A stretch of 64,000 bases of DNA from Agriotes lineatus (GCA_940337035.1 CALNHX010002972.1:1-64000), one strand, 5' to 3'. Shown: positions 11,823 to 23,591, numbered from the stretch's first letter. Notes: a model not told the origin generated them from the sequence alone. Made by a program: numbers and translations.

Positions 11823-12136
11823 CCGAGTGACCATAAATATCAGAGATCCCGGTAGCCATGGAATTAGCTACTTAATAAGTATTGGTACCTACGTAATGTA
11901 ATAAAATGCAATAAGAGGAGAGGAATGTGCCCGGATTCTGCAGTTTAGCTAACGACTCGATTATAAAAATCTCCTGTTCTAACTCCATTACTTATTGCAA
12001 TCTGTAATAATTTTTGACAGATAGGAATTTCAGTTGTGATGACATTAATGACATTTAGTTTAATTGGATTCATCACTTTAATAAAGCGGTGTTGATTCCA
12101 AAGGTAATGTGATATCAGATATTTATGGCCACCCGG
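11823..12136. mobile_element. MITE with CCGAGTGACCATAAATATC ends
   Basis: Inverted ends CCGAGTGACCATAAATATC and GATATTTATGGCCACCCGG with TA on both sides; 314 bp. The outermost bases resemble those of the palindromic MITE beside it, but the interior is unrelated. An ATCTATTTGTA string occurs on both flanks. Confidence 0.85.
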
Positions 12137-12199
12137 TACATCTATTTGTATTTGATGGAAAACTGATGAGCGTGAATGTATAATGCAATTTTAAATTCA

Positions 12200-12430
12200 G
12201 ACGATCATAAGACACGCAAACTATGGATGGAGTGTCAATAAAGTGGATAAGAATGTTAGCTCTGGCGAAATTTTTGAAGATGATATGCAGCGCAGGAAAT
12301 TTACCAACAGAATGGCTATTTTCCATTTCTATTCCACTTGTCAAGACGACCAGCGTAAAAACATGAAGTGACTTTAAATTAATAACCCTAGTTACGCTAT
12401 TAAGCGAATAAAACGTAATGGAATCCATAA
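12200..12430 (+). pseudogene. LINE reverse-transcriptase fragment
   Basis: Plus-strand translation around 12262-12363 reads KFLKMICSAGNLPTEWLF then SISIPLVKTTSVKT. This is the RT region where non-LTR elements have '...G.iP..W..s....l.K'. Stops follow on both sides. The minus-strand frames over 12123-12586 are shadows. Confidence 0.6.
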
Positions 12431-12599
12431 CAATGTGAAGATGTTATGGGCCAACAATAAGAGAGGATCACTATGAAAATGGATATGTCTGCAGAATGTG
12501 GTTTGCTTTCTCTTGTGCTCCGATAATATCTTCAGATTTTGGTGTAATGTAGGAAGAGTAAGAATAGAGGGAGAAATCGTCAACAATATTTGTTTTGTC

Positions 12600-12900
12600 T
12601 AGTGATACCGTTGATACGAAAAATTCTCGATTTCGTGTCGTCTAGTCTCGAAATTTAAGATTGAGAAGATCTTTCGATATCGAACATTCGAGACGATATT
12701 AAGCAAATTCGAAATACTTGTTTCAAAATTATGGGTTTCTAGATGTCGATAGTTTTTCAACAGTATTTATTAAATCCTAACAAAAAACAGAATCTGGGTC
12801 TCTTCTTTGTGAAGGTTTAAGCATTAAAACCGCATCGACAAAGCCTGATTGGAGCATCGCAGTGTGTTCGACGCTGATCCAGAACCAGAGACTTTGCCGC
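12600..12900. other. Intron sequence, nothing recognised
   Basis: No open frame or repeat end recognised. Confidence 0.5.
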
Positions 12901-12907
12901 TAAACTA

Positions 12908-13267
12908 CAGGGAGATCAAATATAAACTTGATGGCGGGAGCCATTGAAAACAATCAAACTTGCCTGATCTATAGCATGCTTTTTTTTGACATACAACTGT
13001 CAATTTTTTTTTAAAGTAACATTTATTTTCACGTTTTGTTTAACTTATCCACATGCTATTTTAATGTTAGGTACCTATTAATTTAATGTATACATTTGGT
13101 TTCAATTACATAGTTTTGCATATTTGTGCAGCTTATTAGCTTGTTAAAGTCACATGCACTAATAATACAGTTAATTGTAGTTCAAGTATAGTTTTCTAAA
13201 GTGCGGTGTAGAGGGTCGTCATATATTTCATGGACTGCCGCGATCAAATTTATTTTTGACCTCCCTG
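12908..13267. mobile_element. MITE with CAGGGAGRTCAAA ends, TA duplication
   Basis: Left CAGGGAGATCAAATATAAAC and right TTTATTTTTGACCTCCCTG are inverted, imperfect after about 13 bp. TA flanks both sides; 360 bp, no coding frame. Confidence 0.78.
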
Positions 13268-13497
13268 TACTTTCATTGCTTTATCCTTTCAGTTGCAGTC
13301 TTATAAATGTAATAAAGAGAAACCCAGAACGTTATTAAGTGGAGCAACTGCCTCATTTCGGTACGCACATTCATTTACCCCATTCTGTCCATTTGTGCTC
13401 TGAGAAGACCTTGAATGTGAACATTTTTATCAGTGTAGCAAACATTTAGTTACACAATTTCAAAATGGCATTAATATTTTATAACTTGTGAAAAGTA

Positions 13498-13824
13498 CCG
13501 TGAGTTCATTTAAAAACGAGACAGAGAGTGCAATGGATTTTCTGTTTTAGATTCGAACATTGATTAACAGCCATTTGTCAAGTTATTAACTTAACCTCAA
13601 ACAATACATAAGCTTTATTAAATGTCAAAAATTACAGTAAATGTTCCAAGACAGAAGTTCTAACTGACTCTCTTTGAACATTTACTGTAATTTTTAACGT
13701 TTAATAAAGCTCATATATTGTTTGAGGTTAAGTTAATAACTTGACAAATGGCTGTTAACCAAAGTTTGAATCTAAAACAGAAAATCCATGGCACTCTCTG
13801 TCCCGTTTTTAAATGATCTCACGG
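13498..13824. mobile_element. Foldback MITE with ~150-bp arms
   Basis: CCGTGAGTTCATTTAAAAAC at the left is inverted at the right as GTTTTTAAATGATCTCACGG, with TA on both sides. The arms stay complementary almost to the centre (13660-13675), including AACTTAACCTCAAACAATA and its complement. Recent insertion is likely, given the few mismatches. Confidence 0.9.
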
Positions 13825-13939
13825 TACTTCAGCTATAAAAAACCATTCGTGGCATGAGCTGTCAAATTTAGCTTTGACTTTGGTATTTTTTTGTTACCAA
13901 TAGCATCTTATAGTATCGTTAAAAAGTGAATGGGGTATA

Positions 13940-14752
13940 CCGGGTGACAATGAGACCATGGCAATGCCTCTATCTCCGTTACTTATGAATGATTTTGAAT
14001 GATATTTGATACAAGGATACTAGACGTAATTTCGGATTAACATAAAAGTATAATCAAAATCGCCGGCTTCGGGTTCACCGGAAATAACACTAACTTTGAT
14101 TTTTTAAATGGTTTTTATATATTTTATGTTTTTCGAAATCTACGACTCAAATAACATACAACAGTGCTGTTGAATTTGCATAGGTATCACACAGAAATAT
14201 TAAAAAGAAAATTAATTCCAATTTTAGATAAAGATAAAGTAGTGCATGATGCATATCGTTAGATTGGTAATTAAATTTGCTGTTTAATAGCAAGATGGCC
14301 CTTAGTAAGTGCCATAAAAAAAGTGACTTTTTCTTAAAAAACGTGTTGAGAAAATTTTGTTCTTTCATTAAGGGTTTGTTATTGACTTTATTGATAAAAT
14401 AGCTACTATTATTAGTTGCTAGAGTCAATTAGAACGTATTTTTGCAAGTCACAGCCTTCTACCGTAAAAAATAAAGTTGAAAAAAAATGTTTGTGTTTGA
14501 AAAAATGAAAATTAGGAGAGACTGGTTTATGTAATTTCACTTGTAGATTCCGAAAATTATAAAATATACAGGGTGATCTATTTAAAAAATCAAAGTTAGT
14601 ATCATTTCCGGTTAAACCGCAAGTCGGCCATTTTTACTATATTTATCGGTGAATCAGAAATTATATCTAGTATCTTCATATAAAATTTTATCTAAATCGA
14701 GTCATAAATAAAGAAGTAATAAGCATGGCCCTGTTCTCATTGTCACTCGGTG
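13940..14752. mobile_element. Long-armed transposon-like element, CCGGGTGACAATGAGA ends
   Basis: CCGGGTGACAATGAGACCATG at the left mirrors a right end reading GTTCTCATTGTCACTCGG. The arms continue about 200 bp: TTGATTTTTTAAATGG near 14100 pairs with a complement near 14580, and the CGGTT/CCGG blocks pair too. The middle (14150-14430) has a minus-strand open frame of 93 codons with no recognisable domain. Confidence 0.78.
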
Positions 14753-14759
14753 TACAGTG

Positions 14760-15285
14760 TGTTTCACTTGATATGAAGATACCTAAATATGTTCTATATT
14801 CTTAAGAACCATGACTTTGGTGATGTGTGCAGACTCCAAGATGACTTAAGCTACCTATTTCGAGTATTTGCACATCTGCATACCAACCTACTATTAAATA
14901 ATAGAAATGCAACTTACCCAAACTAACCCTAGCTATCAGAGTAGGATGAATTTGATTTCAAAATCGTTTTTAGCACCCTGTGAAACACCCAGATACGAAT
15001 TTTTGTTACAAGAAAGAGCAGAAGAATTTCATTTAGGAGCTAACACTAATCGAAATATGGTTAAAACATAAAATCCGATTTTGTGTTTTTACTGGGCGAT
15101 TTCTGTTTGAAAAATGATACAAAACGTGATATCATTATCATTTAGATCCTAATAGTAAAGTAATTACTTTTACCGTAAAAATTAAACGTTAAGTTTGGTT
15201 TAAGATCTTGTTAATTTCAAATTTTTTGTTTTTACTCCAAAATCTATTAAACTTTGGTTTTCTGCCATTTAATTTTTGACTAGGG
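14760..15285. other. Intron sequence, nothing recognised
   Basis: No coding signal. GTGTTTCAC motifs at 14759 and, inverted, at 14980 may be remnants of an inverted repeat. Confidence 0.45.
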
Positions 15286-15287
15286 TG

Positions 15288-15453
15288 CCTTGATGTCAAT
15301 TTGACGTATTTTCCAGGGTACGGACAGATGGTTGTCCCCTCTCACTCTAAAGCACTTTAGAGTGAGAAGGGACAACGATCATGGTAGGGACAAACCGTTG
15401 TCACGATATGTCCGTACCTTGGAAAGGACAAATACGTCAAATTGACATCAAGG
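15288..15453. repeat. Foldback element, 166 bp
   Basis: CCTTGATGTCAATTTGACGT is inverted at the right end. An inner hairpin pairs TCTCACTCTAAAG with CTTTAGAGTGAGA around CA, and GTTGTCCC with GGGACAAC. Confidence 0.88.
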
Positions 15454-15459
15454 AACATT

Positions 15460-16990
15460 AATTTTGACCATGTTGCGATTTTTTAATTTTTTTCCAACAA
15501 ACAATTCTATCTGGAAGTTTTTAGAGTGCTAAAAGTGATTTTGAAGTCATATTCAGCCTTTCTTGATAAGTGGTGTAAGTTTAGAAAAATTTGCATTTTT
15601 AATTGATCATAGTAGGCGGGTATGCAAGGTGGAAATAATCGAAATAGGTAGCGCAAGTATCTTTGAGAGTTTGCATAAGCTACCACAATTTCAAATCATG
15701 ATTAAAAATTAAAAAAATTGATGACCGAGAACAAGAATTTTCGAGATCGAGAATGAGTATAAAATATCGTCTCGTGGCAACATTAGCCCCACTAGTGACA
15801 CACTGCTTTTGGCTGAATCTATTAAGGATTTATAACATCTTTTGAACAAAATACACGAACTTAAACTTAAGATGGTTACAGTATAAATTTGAGGAAAAAA
15901 TGGATGGTAGTTTACAAGATTCATGTCAAAAATACAAATTTGACCCTGGATGGAATACAACTTGAAAGTGTTCAAATATCTTGTCTACTGGATAAACATA
16001 AAGATAGCCATTGATAAAGAAATCAAGAGGTTTATTGAAGAAAAATATGTCGTAATTAAAGTAGCTAACGTTAGATTTTATTAATATTCCTATATAAGAG
16101 TTAAGAGCTATAATAATTCATTATAAGTTTTTGTATGTGTCGCATATAAAAACAAATGTTTTTGTTTAAATTTCGCATTAAACTTTATTATATTAAAATA
16201 CAATACATTATTCTTAGTAGGTTCAGCATAAAGCAATTCCTAAGATAAATCTAAAAATAGTTTATAGTTTTGGACGACCAAGATCTACCGGCAAGGATTT
16301 CTCCATTTTATGGGGACGATTTCCGTTTTCAACGGAAATGGCAGTTTAGCGGAAAGTTTACCAGAATAGCTATTTCTAATGTTAAGCATTGTTGGGACCA
16401 CTCAAGTGTAACGCTAGTAAAAGAAGCAGCAGTAAATATATAACTCTACGATTATAATAATTGCAAATCGTTTAATGTTTGAAAACTATAATATTTATAG
16501 CTAATTCCACAGGGTATTGCAAAAATGCCGCATTAACATTGTTTAGTTACAAATAGGCAAACCTACATTTTTTCCATGGATGTAACACTTAATTAAAATA
16601 ATTTCAATAAGAGTTCTTAGATTCCTTTTTGTCTATTTTCGAATAATTAGTTTTAAATGTGCAATGTTTTCCATCATAATACTAAATATTAAAGAAATTA
16701 ATAATCAAACATTAGACGCCCATATTTTCCAAAAATATAATACGAAGTTTTTGTTTATATATTTTTCGTACTTAGAAAGTTTTTCTTAACAAAATAACGT
16801 AGAGTTAATCTGCCATTTTTACAGCATCCTATATGCACTAGTTGGTAAAATGCGTTTCTAATATTACTTTATGTGTATTGTTCTCACAACTCTACAGAGA
16901 TACAGTATCTCAAGTATTAGAAGTAGTACATTAAACTTTTCACATTTTTAAAGGTGATGTGAAACCACTAGACTTCTTTTATACTTTTAT
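15460..16990. other. Intron sequence, nothing recognised
   Basis: The minus-strand frame at 15709-15975 has no domain. No transposon ends seen. Confidence 0.45.
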
Positions 16991-16994
16991 CAAA

Positions 16995-17800
16995 ATACTT
17001 ACAATGTGAAAAAATCTGTAAAGGGCTTTCCTCAGAACTTTTCTCGCAAGTGGACGTTGTGACACTAAACAATTTTAAAAATCAAATAAAAATAGGTGTA
17101 AAAATATCTTCAAGTTCGTAATAATACAAAACAATAAATTGCGTATTTAATCAATTTCAAATAAAAAACAATACTGGCGATAGGATTCGAACTACAGCAC
17201 CTGCGAACGCGAATCCGGCCGGTTGATCCGCGGGCCCATCGAGGACTTCTACCTGCTTTGCGATGCGCGGCTGTATTTAACAGAACGAACTTGTTGCTCA
17301 AACTTTTTGACTCTTTTACGACATTAGTCTGTATTTGTTGGGTCCCATTTTTATCAAGTGTAAAGCCTGACCTATGTGCAAATTATAATTTTTATCTATT
17401 TCTAATTTAACGTTAAAATAAACAAAATTAATTTTTTAAGGTGTTCACATAGTATATATTTTTCCAAAATAATCACGGCTTCATGGCAGGTGTACTGCAT
17501 GCAAAATATCGTCTTCCTCCAACAAATAGTTTTTGAGTTATACCGCCAACAGACAAACGGATTTTAAAAAAAATTGGTGTGATACACGCACACAACTTCC
17601 TTTTACAGTGATCTTATGATTAGCCAAAATTTGATTTGTCAAAAATTTTCAAAATTACCAATTGTACAGAAACCGTACAAAATAGAGCGTTAGTTCAAGA
17701 GACAAATTTTCTTTAAAATTTTTCTTTGTCCTTTCTACTAACTCTCTATTTTGCACGGTTTCTGTAGAATTTGTAATTTTTGAAAGGTTCGAGAACATCA
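16995..17800 (-). mobile_element. Chimeric DINE-1-like element with tRNA-like module
   Basis: 16995-17565 aligns with 46195-46800 in the same orientation. Both hold the AAAAATCTGTAAA(A/G)GGCTTT block, a box-B-like GTTCGAATCC (minus strand, 17183-17192), GTGTTCACA, and CAAAATATCGTCTTCCTCC next to a degenerate TCTG tract (17548-17560). From 17566 on, the sequence switches to the array family: GGTGTGATACACGCACACAAC (hairpin), CTTCCTTTTACAGTGATC, and a core to about 17800. No protein is encoded; the minus-strand frame at 17110-17301 is chance. Confidence 0.75.
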
Positions 17801-17809
17801 AAATGGCTC

Positions 17810-18295
17810 AAGAATAAAGTACCCTTATTTTTCAAAATATACCAAAATATTAATTAGAAAAATTTGTTATATCGTTTCTATTAAAAATGATAATTGATTT
17901 GAATTGTTATTGATGTTTGTATCGTTTGTTATTAAATGTTTTTGAAGATACCTGTTTTTGACAAAAATAAGATTTTGTAGCACTAATTTCTAATCACGCA
18001 ACATCCTCGTTGCTGTGAGAAAAACTCATGTTCGACAGTACACCTTCATTGTATCCGTTGATAAGTTAACTTTGAAGTATCTCATTTGGTAATACACAGG
18101 GTGGTAAGAAACAAAATAGGAGAAACCAGTGAAAATTGTTTTTTAGGGAAAGTGGTTGTGACTTTATATTTGACACTTATTTTTAATTCTAAGCAACTTC
18201 TTCAAATAGCATTTTTTACTATTTTATAGAATAAGGGTACGGTATTCTTGAACAATTTTCATATTTTTTGAACCTCTCCGGTATACGAAAAAAGA
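17810..18295. other. Intron sequence between DINE copy and mariner
   Basis: May include the 3' flank of the mariner. No inverted end could be paired. Confidence 0.45.
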
Positions 18296-18314
18296 TATTT
18301 AAATTTTATTAAGT

Positions 18315-19150
18315 GAATTTTTAGCCTGAGAAGATGCAAAATGCCAGTCACTTGGTTTTAAGCTGTTAAAAAACTGCATAACCGCAGTTTCAATTTCCTT
18401 TACATAATGAAAAAATAAACCTGTTACTGTAAGCTCTTCTAGCACCTGAGGAAGACAGACAGTGGTGTACCAGTTTGCTGTTACTGTCTTCTGATGTTCT
18501 AGCCTACAGCCTTTACCAATCCTATGCTCCAGAAGATTACAGCAAACATTATTTTCTTCATTGATCTCTGTTTTTTGGGCGTCACCGGAGTTGGGTCATC
18601 TTTGTACATCCACACCTTACTCTCCTGACGAGTTAGACAATCGTAAAACGGAATATAGGTTTCGTCACCACTAACAATTTTAGAAATAATACGTTGCCCA
18701 CCATCATTCAAAAATTAAGGGTATCGCGGCTTATTTGCAAACTCTCGGCTTTTTGTTCGTCAGTAAGTTTATGCGGCACCCAGCGGGAAGCAACTTTTTT
18801 TTAGTTTTAGTTCTTGATGCAAAATTCTTGAAACTGACTCCAATGCCAAGGGATTCTTCTATCATGGCGTACGTCACTTTGTTGTCATTTTCTACCATTT
18901 TTCTAGCAGCTTGGTTGTTTTCGGAAGTTACTGCAGTTTTTGAACGTCCTTCACGGGTGCTATTTTTAAGAGTAACGCCGCCCCTTTGAAAACTCCATAC
19001 CATCGAAACACTGTTGCTCTAGATGGACTTTTTTCTCCAAAAGCGGATTTTCTTCCATCTAAGCACCTAACTTCGCTCAAACCATACTTGAAATCATAAA
19101 ATATCAAAGCGCGAAAATTCTCTCGGATGAGATCCGTTTTGACCCATCTT
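18315..19150 (-). pseudogene. Broken mariner transposase (mauritiana-like)
   Basis: Read from 19137 downward on the minus strand: IRENFRALIFYDFKYGLSE (N-terminal helix-turn-helix), a frameshift near 18980, FQRGGVTLKNSTREGRSKT, then AVTSENNQAARKMVE and VTYAMIEESLGIG (second DNA-binding part). After a gap come IISKIVSGDETYI (first catalytic Asp) and VTANWYTTVCLPQVLEEL, then a diverged SDWHF tail near 18340. The region holding the second Asp is deleted and several frames are needed, so this is a dead copy. The family cuts and pastes at TA sites. Terminal inverted repeats were not found. Confidence 0.88.
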
Positions 19151-19159
19151 TAGAAATTA

Positions 19160-19740
19160 TTTTCAACAAGAATGGCATAAGCTTTCTATAACATATTTTG
19201 ATAGTAATCTAGATTGGATTGAAGTTTTTAATAAAAGAAATAGAGGTCTTCTAAAATGTTTAGGCTTTATGTATCTCACAATATATAGAGTGACTCTCTC
19301 GTATACCTATAACACTGCAATAAAAAAATCTTTCTCACGATGCTCCAGACCACTATGGGTTCCATATAAAAAATACAGTTTGATGGTATAATTTGAATAT
19401 ATTTTTTTTTAAAAGCTGACTACGCCATTGCCTTGATATCAAAAACTATACCTGAAGAACGTAAAAACTATTTTTCTCTATTTTCATAAAGAAGTGAGAT
19501 ATAGCTTCAAAACTAAAAGTCGAAAAATCGAATTTTTATTTATAATTGGAAAACAAAAGACGGTAGCCAATTTTGGTTTCCACCATTAAGCATTTCTCGA
19601 AAAAAAATGAGGTTGGGGGGGGGGGGGGTACATTCTTTCATATCTCTTATAGTTACCAACATTTCTTTTAAATATCAGGCAGGTTTGTTTGTCATTAAGT
19701 AAAAACGTTCTTTGTGAAAGAAATTATTTTAAAATTATGT
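19160..19740. other. Intron sequence with a poly-G run
   Basis: AT-rich; a 12-G run at about 19617-19628. No repeat end recognised. Confidence 0.5.
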
Positions 19741-19744
19741 GCCA

Positions 19745-20360
19745 TTTTTACTTCCATCGTGTAACAGACGAAGGAAGTATTGCAATCGTGAAAAAAGCAC
19801 CCTGGATTTCTTCTGATTTTCACGTTTCAGGGCACCTAGATGACGAAAAACAGGTTTACTCAATTCCGTCTGTCTGTTGGCGGTATAACTCAAAAACTAT
19901 TTGTAGGAGGAAGGATATTTTGCATGCAGATTATATGTCTACCTGGCATGAAACCGAGAAAAGTTCAGAGAAATATATACAGAATGAGCACCGTAAATAT
20001 ACAATTTTCTTTATTTTTGCTTTAACTGAGAAATAGATAAAACGATAATTTTCACATAGCTTAGGTTTTATCATTGGCGAAAATGAGACCTAACAGATAC
20101 AGGGTAAATATCACAAATGGGACAGAATATGGTGTCTTTATAACGCAGCAGAAACTGATAGAATTGGACCACAGTCGTGCCTCAGTTATTCAAGCGGCTG
20201 CGAGCGACAGACCCAAGCGGCGGATTAGAAACTGGACTCGAAATATTCGCGTGGGAGCTCGGAGTTCGAATCCGAGAGTACTACATTTTTTGTAAATTTG
20301 ATGTACCTAATTTAAGTGAGGAAAGTTCCGTGTAAACCCATTTACCAATTTTTAAACGAT
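19745..20360 (+). mobile_element. DINE-1-like element with tRNA-like module, plus-strand copy
   Basis: It opens with a hairpin end (CTTCC-ATCGT...GACGAAGGAAG, 19751-19777), then GTATTGCAATCGTG, a TCTGTCTG tract, a block with CTCAAAAACTATTTGTAGG, and a distal part with box-B-like GTTCGAATCC (20264-20273) and GGAAAGTTCCGTGTAAA. The last matches the far end of the minus copies near 46240 and 17035. Open frames of 115 and 73 codons inside it have no domain and are by-products. Confidence 0.78.
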
Positions 20361-20482
20361 GCATTCAGAACAACGAATCTGTGTAGTTTTATACTTAATT
20401 TTTAGGATCCCTAGTATTACAAAAGTTTACAAAACATATAATTTTGCCATTGTATTTGATTTAACGTTAGTGTATTTTTTAG

Positions 20483-20598
20483 GGTGCACGAAGTTAAAGG
20501 CCACAAGTTCCTAGCGAAATTTTTTAGACAGCCAACGTTCTGTGCGTTTTGCAAGGATTTCCTTTGGGGATTTTGTAAACAAGGATATCAGTGCCAAT
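20483..20598 (+). CDS. Pkcdelta: Delta-type protein kinase C, exon with first part of C1A
   Basis: This exon completes the split Arg codon, then encodes 38 residues beginning VHEVKGHKF and ending KQGYQCQ, plus one base. It carries the first four zinc ligands of C1A in the canonical spacing H-x12-C-x2-C-x13-C (His7, Cys20, Cys23, Cys37 of the exon's complete codons). C1A binds diacylglycerol or phorbol ester at the membrane. The block RQPTFCAFCKDFLWGF matches novel PKC isoforms of the delta/theta class. The acceptor is TTTTTTAG at 20475-20482 and the donor is T|GTAAGT at 20599. Oddities: WGF is followed by Cys, and the CxxC pair reads CQCC, so two cysteines sit outside the usual ligand positions. 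The downstream intron is only 48 nt. Confidence 0.96.
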
Positions 20599-20646
20599 GT
20601 AAGTATTGTTAGTGAAATGTATTGTATATAAACTTTGCATTTTTAG
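20599..20646 (+). other. 48-nt intron inside the C1A coding sequence
   Basis: A GTAAGT donor and a TTTTTAG acceptor bracket 48 nt. Removing them joins T|GT into the fourth zinc-finger Cys codon and keeps the frame. Its neighbours are 14,271 nt upstream and 24,740 nt downstream. Confidence 0.95.
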
Positions 20647-20732
20647 GTTGTCAAACTGCCGTTCATAAAAAATGCCATGAGAAGTTGTTAGGAAAATGTC
20701 CAGGCTCAGGAAGGGAGTCCGAAAGTACAATT
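20647..20732 (+). CDS. Pkcdelta: Delta-type protein kinase C, exon with second part of C1A
   Basis: After completing a Cys codon, this exon encodes 28 residues starting CQTAVHKKCHEKLLGKC. It supplies the remaining C1A zinc ligands, with spacing C-x4-H-x2-C-x7-C as in the PKC C1 family. It then runs into the C1A-C1B linker ending SGRESESTI. The exon ends on a complete codon, ATT, at a strong GTAAGT donor (20733). The next exon, 24.7 kb away, also starts in phase 0. The join gives STI-YLRERFKIDLPHRF, which aligns without a gap to the C1A-C1B linker of vertebrate PKC delta, so no exon appears to be missing between them. Confidence 0.96.
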
Positions 20733-22128
20733 GTAAGTAAATGGTATAAACAACGTTGCATAGAGCGTAAACAGTATGTATAATATACTATATCTCAGAG
20801 TAAATACAAATTAAAGCTGGAAGGGGAGTTATATTCAATTAGGATGTAATTGAATATTTAGTTTTCATACATAACTCAGAATTAAAAGCTTAGATATGCC
20901 TATTACAGCAGTGGTATTCAAGTTGGATATCATGAAAGACACAGAAGTAAACAGTCACGTGTGTTATTATTTGTTTATATTATCACAGTTTTTATGGACA
21001 GTTATAAAATTTAATTATGTGAATATTTATATAACTATTAACGACAGGCTATTCAGGTATACTGTCTACTGTCTTATAGTGACAGATATTTATAATTCTG
21101 ATAAAACATTCATAATTTACATGAGCAGGTAACAAACTCATCTAAGCTACGAGTAGTAAAGAGAAATATTTGTTTACTATTTTCTAAGCTTTTTAAATTT
21201 AGATTCATTGCTTTGAAATACTATACTAAAACGTTTTAACAATAATTTTGTACTAGGCAAAAATGATCAATAACAGACTGGACTGACTATTATTATTTAA
21301 GACACGCAATTCAGTCGCGTATATTTTAAATTGAATCAAATGATTTAAAAACGCATGGTAGTAATAAAGGGTAACTGCGTACGTGCAGAAAAACACGTCT
21401 GCTGTGACGATACTATGTTATTACACTCATTAGTTCAGTTTAGTGTAATGTGTGGCTGCGGTATTTTAAGAGAGGTAGGTCCACATACACAGACCGACCC
21501 TTACTTAATATTTTACTTATAAAAGTTATAATTTCTTCATTTGTTTCCTTCTCCCACTGAACGCTAAAAACCTACTGCACTTTAATTTAAATTTTATGTA
21601 TGTATTTTTCTTTAGAGTAATTTTTTATAACGAGTTTTTTTCATAAATAATAGATAGGTTTAACTAATTAGATAGAAACAACAAAACAAGAGAAAAACGA
21701 GATTTATTTTTACTAAATGCTGGTTTGTGTATAATAAAATTAATATACAAACAGGCGTTACTTTGCAACTGATAGAATAGTGCTTTACTTCTACTTGTCT
21801 TGATCTAAAAACATTAAAGCTTAGAGATAACAATGTTGCCAGGTTTATTTATAATTAATTCAGAAATTTTGTAAGAAAAAATTATGGTAAATTTTATGTA
21901 AAATTACTCAATAAAGTAATGCCCCTATAGTTTTCAGGATTTTTTATCTCCTTTTTGAAGACCGTTATGGCTATACTTAATTTCCATTCTCATTCTCAAT
22001 TTTTTATACGTATGAAGATTTTAGTTTGGGATTATGAATTTGTTTCGTCCATATTTTGATCAATTCATTGGAATTTTGTTACGTTTTCGAGTACATTAAG
22101 ACTTCTGCTCCAATGATTCTTGTTAACA
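20733..22128. other. Start of the 24.7-kb PKC intron
   Basis: AT-rich after the GTAAGT donor. No transposon end or coding pattern recognised. Confidence 0.5.
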
Positions 22129-22245
22129 TAGAATTTCGGCTTAGACCGCGTAGTCTTTGTGGATAAATATCCAGCATTCGCTAGCTTAATGTGCCTTGCA
22201 CCTTGTGGTGGCTCGTGTTGTTTGAGTACCTTGAGAACGAGGATA

Positions 22246-23591
22246 ATGATAAAATATGGAGACCAGGATCTGATAAATCAATTAACCGCACTGTTTGAAA
22301 AACTCATGCAATCTGAACGATACCAGATGAGTGGTGTACAAGCATTACCATTCTAATCTTCAAGAAGGGTGCTAAACATGATCCCGCAAACTATAGAGAA
22401 ATATCGTTCTTGAGTTGCATTTCGCAGCTACTTACAAGGATACTATCGACAGTAAATACCCGACAAATAAAAACAAATGAGGAACAACAAGGTTTTCGAG
22501 CTCATAGATCCACTGTAGATGCAATATTTATAATGAGACAACTGGTGAAAAAGGCCATAGAATACGACAAACAGTTTCTTTGTTTTGTTGATTTCACATC
22601 TGCATTTGACAGAGTTTGACTTACGGATGTAATAAATCTACTAGCAGATAAATGAATAATCAACGACATTATTAGCATAATCAAATAACTAAATACTAAA
22701 TAGTAACAACAGAACACAAATAAGAACACTAATACAACAACAGAAGAAGTACCGTTTCCACAGGCATCAGACAAGGAGACAGGTTGAGTCCAACACTGTT
22801 TAATGTAACAATGGACCAAATAATAATCAAAGCAAAGGAAACAAACAATTGGGAATGACAAAATACAAATAATATGATACGCGGATGATGTCGTTCTTAT
22901 GGCTGAACTAAACACGACAGCAACGACATTTAACATGAAGATATCCACCCATCTCTAGTAGTACCAAATGACATGAGTAGATGTAAACTGACAGTAGATG
23001 ACACCACTATCGACCAGGTCAAAAACTTTAATTACCTAGGTGCCAGTATATTCAGCGATAGACATATATATAAAGAAGTCCGTACACAGGCATCTAAAGC
23101 TGCAAAGATATCAGGCTGCTTGCGCGAAATAATATGACGAAACAAGCACATTAGTGTTGAAGGTAACTAAGGATTTATAAGACCTGTAATACCTATCCTT
23201 ACTTACGCAGCAGAGACGAGAGCTGAAACAGCAAAGATAAAGAACATTATGCGGACAACGAAAATGAAGACCCTCCGAGCTATAACAGGACACACAATAC
23301 TCGACAGAATTAGAAACAACGTAATTTGAGAAACATGTGGCATAGAAGATGTAGTCAGATGAAGCAGGTCAAGATGACGATTCTGGCGAGATCACTTCGA
23401 AAGAATAGACAACAAAAGACTCGCAAAGAGGGTAATGGCACAAAATCCAAATACAAAACGACCACCTGGAAGACCGCAAAAGAGATGGTACGAGAGTTGG
23501 ATATCGGGCTCACAAGACAATACCTAAGAGGTAAAATATAAGAAGACAGGACAATACCCTAAATTAAGAAGAAGAAGAAGAAGAAGAAGAA
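22246..23591 (+). pseudogene. 5'-truncated LINE with 13-bp target duplication
   Basis: The flanking direct repeat GAGAACGAGGATA (22233-22245 and 23592-23604) is perfect. The body reads on the plus strand as a non-LTR reverse transcriptase: IFKKGAKHDPANYR near 22355, EEQQGFRAHRSTVDAIF, FVDFTSAFDRV (motif A, about 22587-22619), YADDVVLMAEL (motif C, near 22880), LTYAAETRAET-like, and PPGRPQKRW near 23465. It ends in a (GAA)n run at 23566-23592. Stops and frameshifts are scattered, most of them after motif A. The minus-strand 148-codon frame at 22502-22948 is a shadow. Confidence 0.92.

Noticed and set aside
22502..22948. Minus-strand open frame of 148 codons
   Set aside because: It lies antisense to the LINE reverse transcriptase on the plus strand.
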